Assembly: GCA_913055625.1 (NCBI GenBank)
Contig: CAJXJW010000009.1
Location: 62,001-126,000, forward strand
From: an uncultured Pseudomonadota bacterium
GTDB taxonomy: Bacteria > Pseudomonadota > Gammaproteobacteria > Steroidobacterales > Woeseiaceae
Reading direction: 5' to 3'
Length of the DNA: 64,000 bases
Each line of letters starts with the position of its first letter. The stretch's first letter is position 1. Position numbers and translations under genes: made by a program. Shown one piece after another: positions 18,605 through 25,576 of this stretch. The notes under the pieces were generated by a model. That model was not told where the DNA came from, made no database searches, and saw nothing but the letters and a program-made list of their open reading frames with translations.

Positions 18605-19294
18605 CTAAGGGTGGGGCTTACCTTTCTTCTTCCGGTCTTCTGGGAGATCCCGAAATGGGAGGCCCGGACGAAGTAACATGCGAGTTGTATCTCGCAGAAG
18701 CGCTTCATTTTCTTCGTACTGCTGCCGCAGCTTGTTAACAAGCTCAATGGCAATTGGTACTGCATCTTCGACTTTCGCGGCGTTCTCTGTGAGCGTGTCA
18801 ATGTCCCACTGTATAGGGGTCTTGACCGCGCTTGGGTGTTTGCCATGCATTTCCAGGAGCCCCTTTTGGCGGTAACTGATCGCGTGCATATAGAACGGAT
18901 GAAACAGGAACTCACCGGATTCGGTGTTGGAGAATGCCGCTCCGTGGGCGATCTTATTTCTAATCTGAGAGAGCTTTAGCAGGCTGTTAAGCTCCTTCTT
19001 GCACGCCTTACGAAACTCATTGAACGGGTCTGGATACAAGACCTGATCTAGACAATTGATAATCAGATTCCGCCTATCCTCAAATGAGCGTAGGTTGGCA
19101 AATGTGGTGACCGCGCCCTCTGATGGGGAATACTCGCCGCAGACGAGCATGCAATAGAACTCAGAAAGTTTGTTTTCGGTCAATGCCCATGCTGTTAGAG
19201 CGCGGCCAACTTGGCAGTAGAACCGGGCCGATTCGACGGCGCTTGATTCCCCTGTAAACTCAATCTTTGATTTTTTGCCGGTTGTCTTAGACAT
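18605..19294 (-). CDS. Transposon passenger protein with a HEPN-type RNxxxH motif
   Basis: 229 residues and probably cytosolic, with no membrane segment. After a basic N-terminus (MSKTTGKKSKIEF) it is predicted to be mostly helical (YCQVGRALTAWALTENKLSEF, SFEDRRNLIINCLDQVL) and contains SQIRNKIAHGAAF at about 110-122. Arg112-Asn113 to His117 fits the Rx4-6H motif of HEPN ribonucleases, including the favoured polar residue after Arg. HEPN proteins are common toxins and RNases in defence systems; activity here is inferred from one motif. The C-terminus is charged (RDLPEDRKKKGKPHP). Base use is distinctly less GC-rich than the chromosome, fitting transfer with the element. The ATG 19292-19294 overlaps the divergent ATG of the next ORF (shared CATG). 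A longer start at 19423 would run through that ORF. Confidence 0.72.
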   Translation of the reverse strand: MSKTTGKKSKIEFTGESSAVESARFYCQVGRALTAWALTENKLSEFYCMLVCGEYSPSEGAVTTFANLRSFEDRRNLIINCLDQVLYPDPFNEFRKACKKELNSLLKLSQIRNKIAHGAAFSNTESGEFLFHPFYMHAISYRQKGLLEMHGKHPSAVKTPIQWDIDTLTENAAKVEDAVPIAIELVNKLRQQYEENEALLRDTTRMLLRPGLPFRDLPEDRKKKGKPHP

Positions 19295-19430
19295 GAGCGA
19301 TAAGCCTTCGAAAAAAACAGACGAAAAGAAGCGCGACAAAGTGCTTGAGCGGATGTTGAAGACGCCGCCTGAACCGCGCAAGCGGCCTGAATCGGACGCG
19401 AAGAAACCCAAGAAATCCAGCAATAAATAG
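19293..19430 (+). CDS. Small lysine-rich ORF (45 residues)
   Basis: Encodes a strongly basic, disordered-looking peptide, MSDKPSKKTDEKKRDKVLER followed by MLKTPPEPRKRPESDAKKPK and KSSNK. Its start codon overlaps that of the divergent HEPN-motif gene by two bases, so expression of the two may be linked. No clear ribosome site is visible and no family is recognised. It may be a DNA- or RNA-binding accessory, or not a gene at all. Confidence 0.42.
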   Translation: MSDKPSKKTDEKKRDKVLERMLKTPPEPRKRPESDAKKPKKSSNK

Positions 19431-19520
19431 ACAATAAATTCTAGAATCAGCAGGTTAGCTTGTCGATCGACAGGGTGCTAATATTCGTGCGGACCTCTGA
19501 TGCATTGAGGATTGCGCGCC

Positions 19521-19766
19521 ATGAATGTAGTTAGCGTCAAGTATCGCCAAGTGTCGGGGTGGCACGTGTTCACGTCAGAAGACGTGCCGGGCCTTTACGT
19601 AGCAAGTCCGGACGCGATCCGCGCGTACAATGATGTTGGCCCATCCATTCAACGACTCTTGCATAGCTATGGCGCAGAATATTTGCCGCGCATGTCGGCA
19701 GAGGACTTTTTCGAGTTAGGGCCTGAGGCCACCGAAGAGAGGGTCATAGATTACTCTGCCGCATGA
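19521..19766 (+). CDS. Small protein resembling DUF1902/HicB-like antitoxins
   Basis: 81 residues. The beginning, VVSVKYRQVSGWHVFTSEDV followed by PGLYVASPD, resembles the short beta-rich HicB/DUF1902 partial RNase-H-like fold. A helix (DVGPSIQRLLHSYG) follows. In HicAB systems that fold is the antitoxin. The ATG at 19521 has TGAGGA upstream. The next gene begins inside its stop (ATGA, 19763-19766), so the two are co-translated. The assignment rests on weak resemblance; the gene could also be an unrelated accessory protein of the element. Confidence 0.6.
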   Translation: MNVVSVKYRQVSGWHVFTSEDVPGLYVASPDAIRAYNDVGPSIQRLLHSYGAEYLPRMSAEDFFELGPEATEERVIDYSAA

Positions 19767-19975
19767 ACGACTCAAGCCTTGTGCCCGATTACGAGTTGTT
19801 CGATCGTTTGGATCGGCTTGGGTACAAGATAACGGGCGAAGACATGCAACTATCCACGATCTGGAAGCACGTGGATAGCGGCCAAGAAATCTTGGTCCCA
19901 AAGGCGGAGGGTGGTCTGTATCCGGCCAATCTGGTCGATGATCTAGAGCGGCACATACAGTCAATCACCGTCTAG
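19763..19975 (+). CDS. Small protein coupled to the HicB-like gene
   Basis: 70 residues (YELFDRLDRLGYKITGEDMQ, STIWKHVDSGQEILVPKAEG, LYPANLVDDLERHI). The helix, then strand pair with IWKHVDSGQEILVP, then helix order loosely recalls HicA-type double-stranded RNA-binding toxins, but the catalytic 'GSHH' motif is missing. It starts within the previous stop codon (ATGA). The pair may be a degenerate or unusual toxin-antitoxin-like module. The function is unknown. Confidence 0.55.
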   Translation: MNDSSLVPDYELFDRLDRLGYKITGEDMQLSTIWKHVDSGQEILVPKAEGGLYPANLVDDLERHIQSITV

Positions 19976-20039
19976 AAACCACTCGCTGTCAATTTCGCGA
20001 AGGACGCTAAGCGCCCATTCGTATGCCTCGCGAGACTTG

Positions 20040-20966
20040 CTAGCTGGCGTATGCGCCGTCAGGCCGCCGATAGGTCAGGCGCTTACCTTCGATAGCCTTG
20101 AGGGCTGCGTCACAACGGGCAGCATCGTCAATCTTGAGCGCTGCACGGTTGTTGTAGCGGAAGGCGAACTCACCGATATAGCGGTGAAGATGCTCGGGGC
20201 TCATGTGCTGATAGACGCCCTTGAGGCCGCGGCTAAAGATGCCGAAGAAGCCTTCAACGGTGTTTGTCGTGATGTCACCGCGAACGTATTCGCCAGCGTA
20301 GTGATTGACTGACTCGTGGCTCTTAAAGCCCTTGCCGATCTTCGTATACAGACCGGCACCGTCCGTCATCAAGCGAGCGTCCTTGTGAATCTGCGATTCC
20401 AGGATGGGCTTGATGTTCTCTACGGTGACTTTGGGAACGTGGAAAGCACGCACGCGGCCCTTGCGCTCTACCAGAGCGACAACCGGCTGCTTGGCCTTGA
20501 TGTGCGAGCCCTGTCCCTTACCGCGAGTACGGCCAAGGTACATTTCGTCAGCCTCTACGATGCCGCTGGAACCGGGACCGCCTAACTGGTCGGTTGTGGT
20601 ATCGGTCATGGCCTCACGGATGCGGTGGGTCATAAACCACGCCGTCTTGTACGTGACGCCCAAAGAGCGATGAATCTGGTGGCTGCTGATGCCTTTCTTT
20701 GAGGAAGTCATCAGGTGCACCGCCAGCAGCCACTTATTCAGAGGGACTTTGGAGCGCTCGAAAACCGTACCCACAGTGACGGAGAACTGCTTGCGGCAGT
20801 CCTTGCACTTCCAGAGGCCGGGGCGGGCAGTCTTGCCCTTGATCGAGTAGTGATCGCCTACGACGCCGCAATGAGGGCAAACCGGGCCGTTGGGCCAGCG
20901 GATCGCCTCAAGGTGCTGACGTGCCTTGTCTGCGTCGTGGTAAATCGGGTTTGAAAGGTTACACAT
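20040..20966 (-). CDS. IS1595-family transposase
   Basis: 308 residues. An N-terminal zinc ribbon (VCPHCGVVGDHYS, then LWKCKDCRKQFSVTVGTVFE) is followed by a helix-turn-helix-like region (SSHQIHRSLGVTYKTAWFMT). The ISXO2/IS1595 catalytic domain has VEADEMYLG (Asp140), LMTDGAGLY (Asp202) and TNTVEGFFGIFSRGLKG (Glu238). The zinc ribbon plus DDE/N core is the hallmark of the family. The protein appears full length and free of frameshifts. Its ATG follows GAGGGAAG, which overlaps the palindrome CCTCAATTGAGG (20975-20986). A LexA-like operator overlaps its promoter. Confidence 0.95.
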   Translation of the reverse strand: MCNLSNPIYHDADKARQHLEAIRWPNGPVCPHCGVVGDHYSIKGKTARPGLWKCKDCRKQFSVTVGTVFERSKVPLNKWLLAVHLMTSSKKGISSHQIHRSLGVTYKTAWFMTHRIREAMTDTTTDQLGGPGSSGIVEADEMYLGRTRGKGQGSHIKAKQPVVALVERKGRVRAFHVPKVTVENIKPILESQIHKDARLMTDGAGLYTKIGKGFKSHESVNHYAGEYVRGDITTNTVEGFFGIFSRGLKGVYQHMSPEHLHRYIGEFAFRYNNRAALKIDDAARCDAALKAIEGKRLTYRRPDGAYAS

Positions 20967-20974
20967 GACACTTC

Positions 20975-20986
20975 CCTCAATTGAGG
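20975..20986. promoter_or_regulatory. 12-bp perfect palindrome at the transposase ribosome site
   Basis: CCTCAATTGAGG lies eight bases before the transposase ATG and contains part of its Shine-Dalgarno sequence. It could be an operator for an unknown repressor or a fold affecting translation. Function is not shown. Confidence 0.4.
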
Positions 20987-20989
20987 TTC

Positions 20990-21009
20990 TACTGTACCAA
21001 CGTACAGTG
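20990..21009. promoter_or_regulatory. LexA-like SOS box overlapping the transposase promoter
   Basis: TACTGTACCAACGTACAGTG: perfect CTGT-N8-ACAG core, with the inverted repeat extending to ACTGTAC / GTACAGT. It covers the -10 hexamer (20991-20996), the usual arrangement for LexA repression. Confidence 0.65.
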
Positions 21010-21019
21010 GGTGTGTCAA
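20991..21019 (-). promoter_or_regulatory. Transposase promoter within the right inverted repeat
   Basis: On the minus strand, TTGACA (21014-21019) is followed by a 17-base spacer and TACAGT (20991-20996), 25 bases before the transposase ATG. The -35 is a perfect sigma-70 match and the -10 matches four of six. Confidence 0.7.
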
Positions 21020-21026
21020 GTATATA

Positions 21027-21046
21027 TACTGCGATTATATACAGTT
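21027..21046. promoter_or_regulatory. LexA-like box at the right transposon junction
   Basis: TACTGC-GATTATAT-ACAGTT. The first half-site is transposon tip; spacer and second half-site are host sequence. The core has one mismatch (CTGC for CTGT). It overlaps the displaced host promoter that now points into the element. Confidence 0.65.
21033..21040. repeat. Right copy of the 8-bp target-site duplication
   Basis: GATTATAT immediately outside the right end, identical to 18499-18506. Confidence 0.88.
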
Positions 21047-21062
21047 AACGACCATTAACCAA
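21034..21062 (-). promoter_or_regulatory. Captured host promoter reading into the transposase
   Basis: On the minus strand, TTGGTT (21057-21062), a 17-base spacer and TATAAT (21034-21039). Before insertion this would have been the HNH-gene promoter. The insertion duplicated the -10 and left the complete promoter at the right edge, aimed at the transposase gene. Confidence 0.6.
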
Positions 21063-21198
21063 TGCATAATCAATCATTTATCGAAAGTTTCAGGGTGCCG
21101 GATCCGACCGGCTCCATTCTCGGCCGACCGCGCCGATTCGCCCGTTTCGCAACACGCGACGCGGTGCTAGCGTAGTCGGCCACCAGCGGAGAAATCGC

Positions 21199-21804
21199 AT
21201 GCCGAAAAGTCCGAATCGATGCGCCTGGGCCGCGGGCGGCGGCCCGAACTACATCACCTATCACGACGAGGAGTGGGGTGTGCCGGTGTACGACGATCAC
21301 GTGCAGTACGAGTTCCTCGTGCTCGAGGGAGCACAGGCCGGACTGAGCTGGTCGACGATCCTGAACAAGCGCGATGGCTACCGGAAGGCGTTTGCCGGCT
21401 TCGATCCGGCGAGGGTGGCGCGATTTACGGCGCGGCGTGTCGAGAAGCTGCTGGAAGACCCGTCCATCGTGCGCAACCGGCTGAAGGTGGAGTCCGCCGT
21501 GGGCAACGCGAAGGCGTTCCTGAAAGTCCAGAAGGAATTCGGCACGTTCAGCGACTATATCTGGAGCTTCGTCGGCGGCAAGCCGATCCAGAACCGGCGC
21601 CAGAAGGACAGCGACATTCCGGCGACGTCGCCGGAGTCCGACGCGCTCAGCAAGGATCTGAAGAGGCGCGGCTTCCGCTTCGTCGGCAGCACCATCATCT
21701 ACGCCCACATGCAGGCGACCGGCATGGTCAACGACCACGTCGTCGGCTGCTTCCGGCACGGGCCCTGCGCGCGCCTCGGCAAGCGGGGGCGTCCGGCGGC
21801 TTGA
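21199..21804 (+). CDS. tag: DNA-3-methyladenine glycosylase I
   Basis: 201 residues, near the E. coli Tag length. The zinc-snap residues are present: an N-terminal Cys in NRCAWA, His in YHDEEWGVPV, and His/Cys in NDHVVGCFRH near the C-terminus. The substrate pocket YEFLVLEGAQAGLSW and the KDLKRRGFRFVGSTIIYAHM helix are typical. It removes 3-methyladenine from alkylated DNA in base-excision repair. The transposon and its flanking LexA-like box lie upstream, and the gene's own promoter was not identified. Its position beyond an SOS-type operator is suggestive, but the box points towards the HNH gene. Confidence 0.95.
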   Translation: MPKSPNRCAWAAGGGPNYITYHDEEWGVPVYDDHVQYEFLVLEGAQAGLSWSTILNKRDGYRKAFAGFDPARVARFTARRVEKLLEDPSIVRNRLKVESAVGNAKAFLKVQKEFGTFSDYIWSFVGGKPIQNRRQKDSDIPATSPESDALSKDLKRRGFRFVGSTIIYAHMQATGMVNDHVVGCFRHGPCARLGKRGRPAA

Positions 21805-21863
21805 ATTTCCGGCGGACCGGCCGGATCATGGCCTCCCTACAATAAGAAGAACGGGAGGGGGAC

Positions 21864-22301
21864 ATGTCCGAGGGAAGCAACGCGCCCGGCACGGGCTTCT
21901 GGGTCATCGGCGTGCTGGCGCTGCTGTGGTATTTGATCGGCTTCGCGATGTACTACGGCTTCGTCACGGCAACGCCGGAGCAACTGGCCGGGCAGCTCAC
22001 CGACGCACAACTCGCGGTGATCACCGCGACACCGACGTGGGTGACGGCGGCCAACGCCACGGCTGTCACGTTCGGCGTCCTCGCCTGCGTACTGTTGCTG
22101 CTGCGGCAGAAGCTCGCCGTGCCGGCATTCGCGGTTTCGCTGGCTGCCGCCGTCGTCCAGGACGTTTACGTGTTCGGCATGTCCGACTCGGTGGCCGCGT
22201 TCGGCATGCAGCCCGTCATCATCCAGGGACTGGTGCTGCTGTTCGGTGCCGCGCTGCTCTGGTACGCGCTGCGGAAAAAGAACGACGGCATCATCGCCTA
22301 G
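21864..22301 (+). CDS. Small four-helix membrane protein, unknown function
   Basis: 145 residues with four membrane segments (about 12-32, 63-82, 87-107 and 117-136: FWVIGVLALLWYLIGFAMYY, VTFGVLACVLLLL, VPAFAVSLAAAVVQDVYVFG, VIIQGLVLLFGAALLWYAL). The end is short, basic and cytosolic (RKKNDGIIA). A strong GGGAGGGGG ribosome site precedes ATG 21864. Similar small proteins are annotated in many marine gammaproteobacteria without function. It is 59 bases after tag and convergent with the subtilase gene. Confidence 0.78.
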   Translation: MSEGSNAPGTGFWVIGVLALLWYLIGFAMYYGFVTATPEQLAGQLTDAQLAVITATPTWVTAANATAVTFGVLACVLLLLRQKLAVPAFAVSLAAAVVQDVYVFGMSDSVAAFGMQPVIIQGLVLLFGAALLWYALRKKNDGIIA

Positions 22302-22310
22302 CCGGGCAGC

Positions 22311-25300
22311 CTACGGGTCGGCGTCGGACGCAACGATGATCGTCACCAGCGTCAGGGCGGCGAGGCCGGACGGCGTGTTGTGCGAAATCGCGCCCAGGTA
22401 AACCGTGTCGGATGAGAGCCCCGACCAGTCGATCGTGACGGGCTCGACGCTGCCGGCATTGACGAAGTCGGCGGCGTCGACGGTCATATTGCCGCGGTCG
22501 TCGACTTCGCCGACCGACCACGCGAGCAAATTGTAGTTCGCACCCGGTCCGCCGGCGACCTGGTCCGTCTCGTAGCCGTGCACGAGCACGGCATAGCGTC
22601 CGGCCGCGGGCCGGAAATAGTCGAAACGCTCCTGCGACGTGGGCTCGCCGCTCTCGCCGATCTTCGTGCAGGTGGCGTTGTCGGCGCAGTAGTAGACGTA
22701 CATGTCGAGGTCGTCGTTGCCGTCGGTGAGTGCGTCGTAGAGTGCGAAACGCAGGTAGAGCTCCCCGGCCGGCACGTCGATCAGGTGCGCGGTGACGCCG
22801 TCGGTCGAGCGGAACGTGAACGTCTTGGTCGGGTCGCTGTCGACGAAGCCGTCGATGACCAGCGGCAGTCGCAGGCCGTGCACGCGCGGGTCATACACGC
22901 CCGTGTAGCCAAACGTCACGTCGAACGCGCCGGAGCCTTCCGCACCGACGCCCGTGATCTCGCGCGGCGCGTCGATCGTCACCGGCTTCACGGCGATGGT
23001 GCTGTGCACGTCGTGCTCGCCATCGCTCCACGTCAGCGCGCCGAAGCGCCACAGGTCTAGCGCTCCGGACACGTAGCGCAGCGTGACGTCGAATGTCGCG
23101 GATGCGCCGGGGGCGAGTGACAGGACGGGCGGGTCGACGGTAACCTGGACGCCGGACGGCGGTTCGACCGAAACCGTGTAGTTGCCAGCCTCATCGCTCA
23201 CGTTCGTGACCGTGCGCCGGACCGTTGTCTCGCTCGCCAGGCGCGGTATGGCAATCGACGCCAGGTTCATGTCCTGCGGCATGAACGAATAGCCCGCCGC
23301 CGCGAGTTCGGCGCAGCGCTCGTTCGTCACGGTTTCGAAGTCGAAGCCGCAGGCGAACGCATCGTAGTCGTCGGCTCCGGCGTCGAAGACGAGCCCCGGG
23401 TCGGCGGCGGCGTTGGGCACGATGTGGCCGGCGCCGAAGTCGAACGGAATAGCGGCGGTTTCGCCATCGTCGCGTGTCAGGTCGCGACGGGCCGTCGTCA
23501 TCAGCGCGGACTTGATCGCGGCCGGCGACCAGTCGGGATGCCGCTGTTTCAGCAGCGCAGCGACGCCGGACGCGTGCGGGGTCGCCATCGACGTTCCGCT
23601 CAGGTAGCCGTAGGTCTCGTCGGGCGCGGCGGTCGCTGCCTCGGGCGTCACGCCGGCGAGGATGTTGACGCCCGGCGCGGTCACGTCCGGTTTCAGGATT
23701 CCCTGCACCGGTCCCGGGCCGCGCGCGGAGAAGGCCGGCATCACGTTGCCGGTCTCGGCCTGCGTGAGGAACAGGCTGCTGTCGAGGGTGGCCCTGATCG
23801 TGTTGCCGGCATCGATCTCGGCAAGGAACAGGCTGGCATCGGCCTGGCCGATCATGACGGCGGGGATGTCGGACAGGTCTGCCGTGCCCTGCATGACGAT
23901 CGGGTCGCCGGCGGTGCTGTAGACAACTGCGGCGATTGCGCCGGCATCCTCGGCATTGCTCACCTTGACGTCGAAGTCGCAGCCGCCGCGCTGGACCAGT
24001 GCGATGTTGCCGTTCAGCGCGTCGTCGTTGACGAGGGCTTCGCAGCCGTCGCTCGTCGTTCCCTCGCTCCCGCTCGCGAGCACGTCGTCATCGTCGTCGA
24101 CGAGCACGAGATCGGCTTCGATCGGGCCGGTTTCCGACAACGGCGGCGTGAATGCGGCCTCGCGAACCCGGTAGCGCCCGGCGATCGTCGACGGTGCGTC
24201 GATCTCCATCGCCTGCAGCGAGGTCTCGCCGTCGCGCGTGGAAGCCGCGGTAGTCAGTACCCACGGGCCGCCGGCGGGCGAGCCGATGGTGCCGAGGTTC
24301 GGGCCTTCGTTGCCGGCGGCGACGACCGTGAACACACCCGCCTTCGCCGCGGCGTGCAGCGCCACGTCATCCGGCGCGGAGATGCGCAGCATCGAGCTTC
24401 CGACGGAGTAGTTGATGATGTCGACGCCGTCCGCGACGGCGGCATCGATCGCGCTCGCGAGGTCCGACGTGTTGCAACTCGCGCGCTGGTCGCCGGGGCG
24501 CAGCCAGCAGGCCTTGTACACGGCGATGCGGGCGCGCGGCGCCATGCCCTGCACGGTGCCGATCTGCGCACCGCGTATCGACGCGGTGACGCGATTGCCG
24601 GCGGCGGTCGTTGCGGTGTGCGTGCCGTGGCCATCGACGTCGCGGGGCGAGAATATCTCGTCCTCGTCGATGGGTCCGCTGTTCTCCGCTCCGTCGGAGA
24701 ACCAGCGCGCGCCGATCAGCTTGTTGTTGCAGTTCCCCGCCGTGAAGTCCTCGCCGGCCTGGCAGACGCCGTTCCAGTCGGCCGGTGCCTCGTAGACGAG
24801 GCGGTCCTCGGCTCGGCGGTAACGCCGGCACAGCCAGCGCCCGAGCAACGAATTCTCCGCCCAGCTTCCGCGACAGGCGCGCGGACGGTCCGCTTCCTGC
24901 GTGTCCGAGAGCGCCGGGTGCTCCGGATAGATGCCGCTGTCGATGAACGCGATGACGATGTCTTCGCCGTCGAGGCCGAGTGCACCGCGCAGACCGTCCT
25001 CGCCGTCATACAGCTCGAGGAATTCGGCGCTGTAGTTCGTGGCCAGCGGCCGGATCTCGTCTTCCCAGACCTCCAACACGTCCGGCAGCGCGGCGAGCTT
25101 GTGCGCGGCGGCGGGCGTCATTCGCGCGGCAAAGCCGTTCAGGCCGTAGCGGTAGCTGTAGATCTTCCTGGCGCCCGGGCCGGCCTCGGCCAGCACGCGG
25201 TCCTGGGCTGCCTCGAGCTTCGCAACGTAGTCGCTCACGCCCGGCGCGGACTTGTCGAAGCGCCGAATGGCGCCCGGGCCGACGGCTTTCGCGCCGCCGG

Positions 25301-25499
25301 CCGACAGTGCCGGGACCTCGGCGGCCGCGGGCTCGCGCAGCCGGACGATGTAGACCTGCCGGGCACCCGGTGTCTCGGTGCCGGCGAGCCGGATGTTCGC
25401 GGCCGAACCGCCGTCGCGCAGCACGCTGGCCTCGTTGCCCGCGGCAACCAGCGGTATCGCGAGCAGCCCCGCGCAGGCCAGGTATCGGAGTGGTTTCAC
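22311..25499 (-). CDS. Secreted S8 subtilisin-like serine protease with PA insert
   Basis: 1062 residues. A signal peptide (about 1-20, RYLACAGLLAIPLVAAG) is followed by an I9-like propeptide (VYIVRLREPA, YRYGLNGFAARMTPAAAHKL). The peptidase S8 domain has catalytic Asp187 (IAFIDSGIYPEHP), His291 (DGHGTHTA) and Ser637 (GYLSGTSMATPHASG), with oxyanion Asn397 in AAGNEGPN. A protease-associated domain is inserted at about 440-575. The C-terminus has Fn3-like and pre-peptidase-C-like beta domains (TVTNVSDEAGNYTVSVEPPSG; DDLDMYVYYCADNATCTKIG). It is probably secreted to digest protein. The GTG at 25497-25499 gives an intact signal peptide; no good ribosome site is seen. The TonB-like gene lies 77 bases upstream. 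Confidence 0.9.
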   Translation of the reverse strand: MKPLRYLACAGLLAIPLVAAGNEASVLRDGGSAANIRLAGTETPGARQVYIVRLREPAAAEVPALSAGGAKAVGPGAIRRFDKSAPGVSDYVAKLEAAQDRVLAEAGPGARKIYSYRYGLNGFAARMTPAAAHKLAALPDVLEVWEDEIRPLATNYSAEFLELYDGEDGLRGALGLDGEDIVIAFIDSGIYPEHPALSDTQEADRPRACRGSWAENSLLGRWLCRRYRRAEDRLVYEAPADWNGVCQAGEDFTAGNCNNKLIGARWFSDGAENSGPIDEDEIFSPRDVDGHGTHTATTAAGNRVTASIRGAQIGTVQGMAPRARIAVYKACWLRPGDQRASCNTSDLASAIDAAVADGVDIINYSVGSSMLRISAPDDVALHAAAKAGVFTVVAAGNEGPNLGTIGSPAGGPWVLTTAASTRDGETSLQAMEIDAPSTIAGRYRVREAAFTPPLSETGPIEADLVLVDDDDDVLASGSEGTTSDGCEALVNDDALNGNIALVQRGGCDFDVKVSNAEDAGAIAAVVYSTAGDPIVMQGTADLSDIPAVMIGQADASLFLAEIDAGNTIRATLDSSLFLTQAETGNVMPAFSARGPGPVQGILKPDVTAPGVNILAGVTPEAATAAPDETYGYLSGTSMATPHASGVAALLKQRHPDWSPAAIKSALMTTARRDLTRDDGETAAIPFDFGAGHIVPNAAADPGLVFDAGADDYDAFACGFDFETVTNERCAELAAAGYSFMPQDMNLASIAIPRLASETTVRRTVTNVSDEAGNYTVSVEPPSGVQVTVDPPVLSLAPGASATFDVTLRYVSGALDLWRFGALTWSDGEHDVHSTIAVKPVTIDAPREITGVGAEGSGAFDVTFGYTGVYDPRVHGLRLPLVIDGFVDSDPTKTFTFRSTDGVTAHLIDVPAGELYLRFALYDALTDGNDDLDMYVYYCADNATCTKIGESGEPTSQERFDYFRPAAGRYAVLVHGYETDQVAGGPGANYNLLAWSVGEVDDRGNMTVDAADFVNAGSVEPVTIDWSGLSSDTVYLGAISHNTPSGLAALTLVTIIVASDADP

Positions 25500-25576
25500 A
25501 AATCGCCACAAGTCGTGGTTTTTGCGGCAATCTAGCACACGGTCGCCGACAGCGACCAGCGCGCGGGGCCTCGGGC

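Larger units (their letters stand above)
20985..21031 (-). repeat. Right terminal inverted repeat
   Basis: The inverse of the left end: read on the minus strand it begins CAGTATATATACTTGACACA and continues CCCACTG. It carries the transposase promoter and a LexA-like box. Agreement with the left repeat is best in the outer 17 bases and in the two half-sites of the inner palindrome. Confidence 0.88.
18507..21032. mobile_element. Composite IS1595-family transposon with passenger genes
   Basis: A 2526-bp element defined by imperfect terminal inverted repeats of about 47 bp, the 8-bp direct repeat GATTATAT at both outer edges, and an IS1595-type transposase reading leftwards from the right end. 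Base composition is visibly lower in G+C than the flanks. Passenger genes occupy the left two thirds: a 229-residue HEPN-motif protein (minus), a 45-residue Lys-rich ORF (plus) and a coupled pair of small proteins (plus). Joining the flanks and keeping one duplication restores a 20-bp LexA-like operator, so the pre-insertion site is directly readable. Passenger-carrying members are known in this IS family; this exact arrangement is not one I recognise. Confidence 0.9.

Noticed and set aside
18520-18738. 72-codon frame starting in the left inverted repeat, behind the inward promoter-like pair
   Set aside because: It lies antisense to the end of the HEPN-motif gene, begins at a TTG inside the repeat and matches nothing; the promoter may instead give an antisense transcript.
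23424-25535. 703-codon open frame antisense to the subtilase
   Set aside because: A compositional shadow; the subtilase has its full catalytic triad on the other strand.
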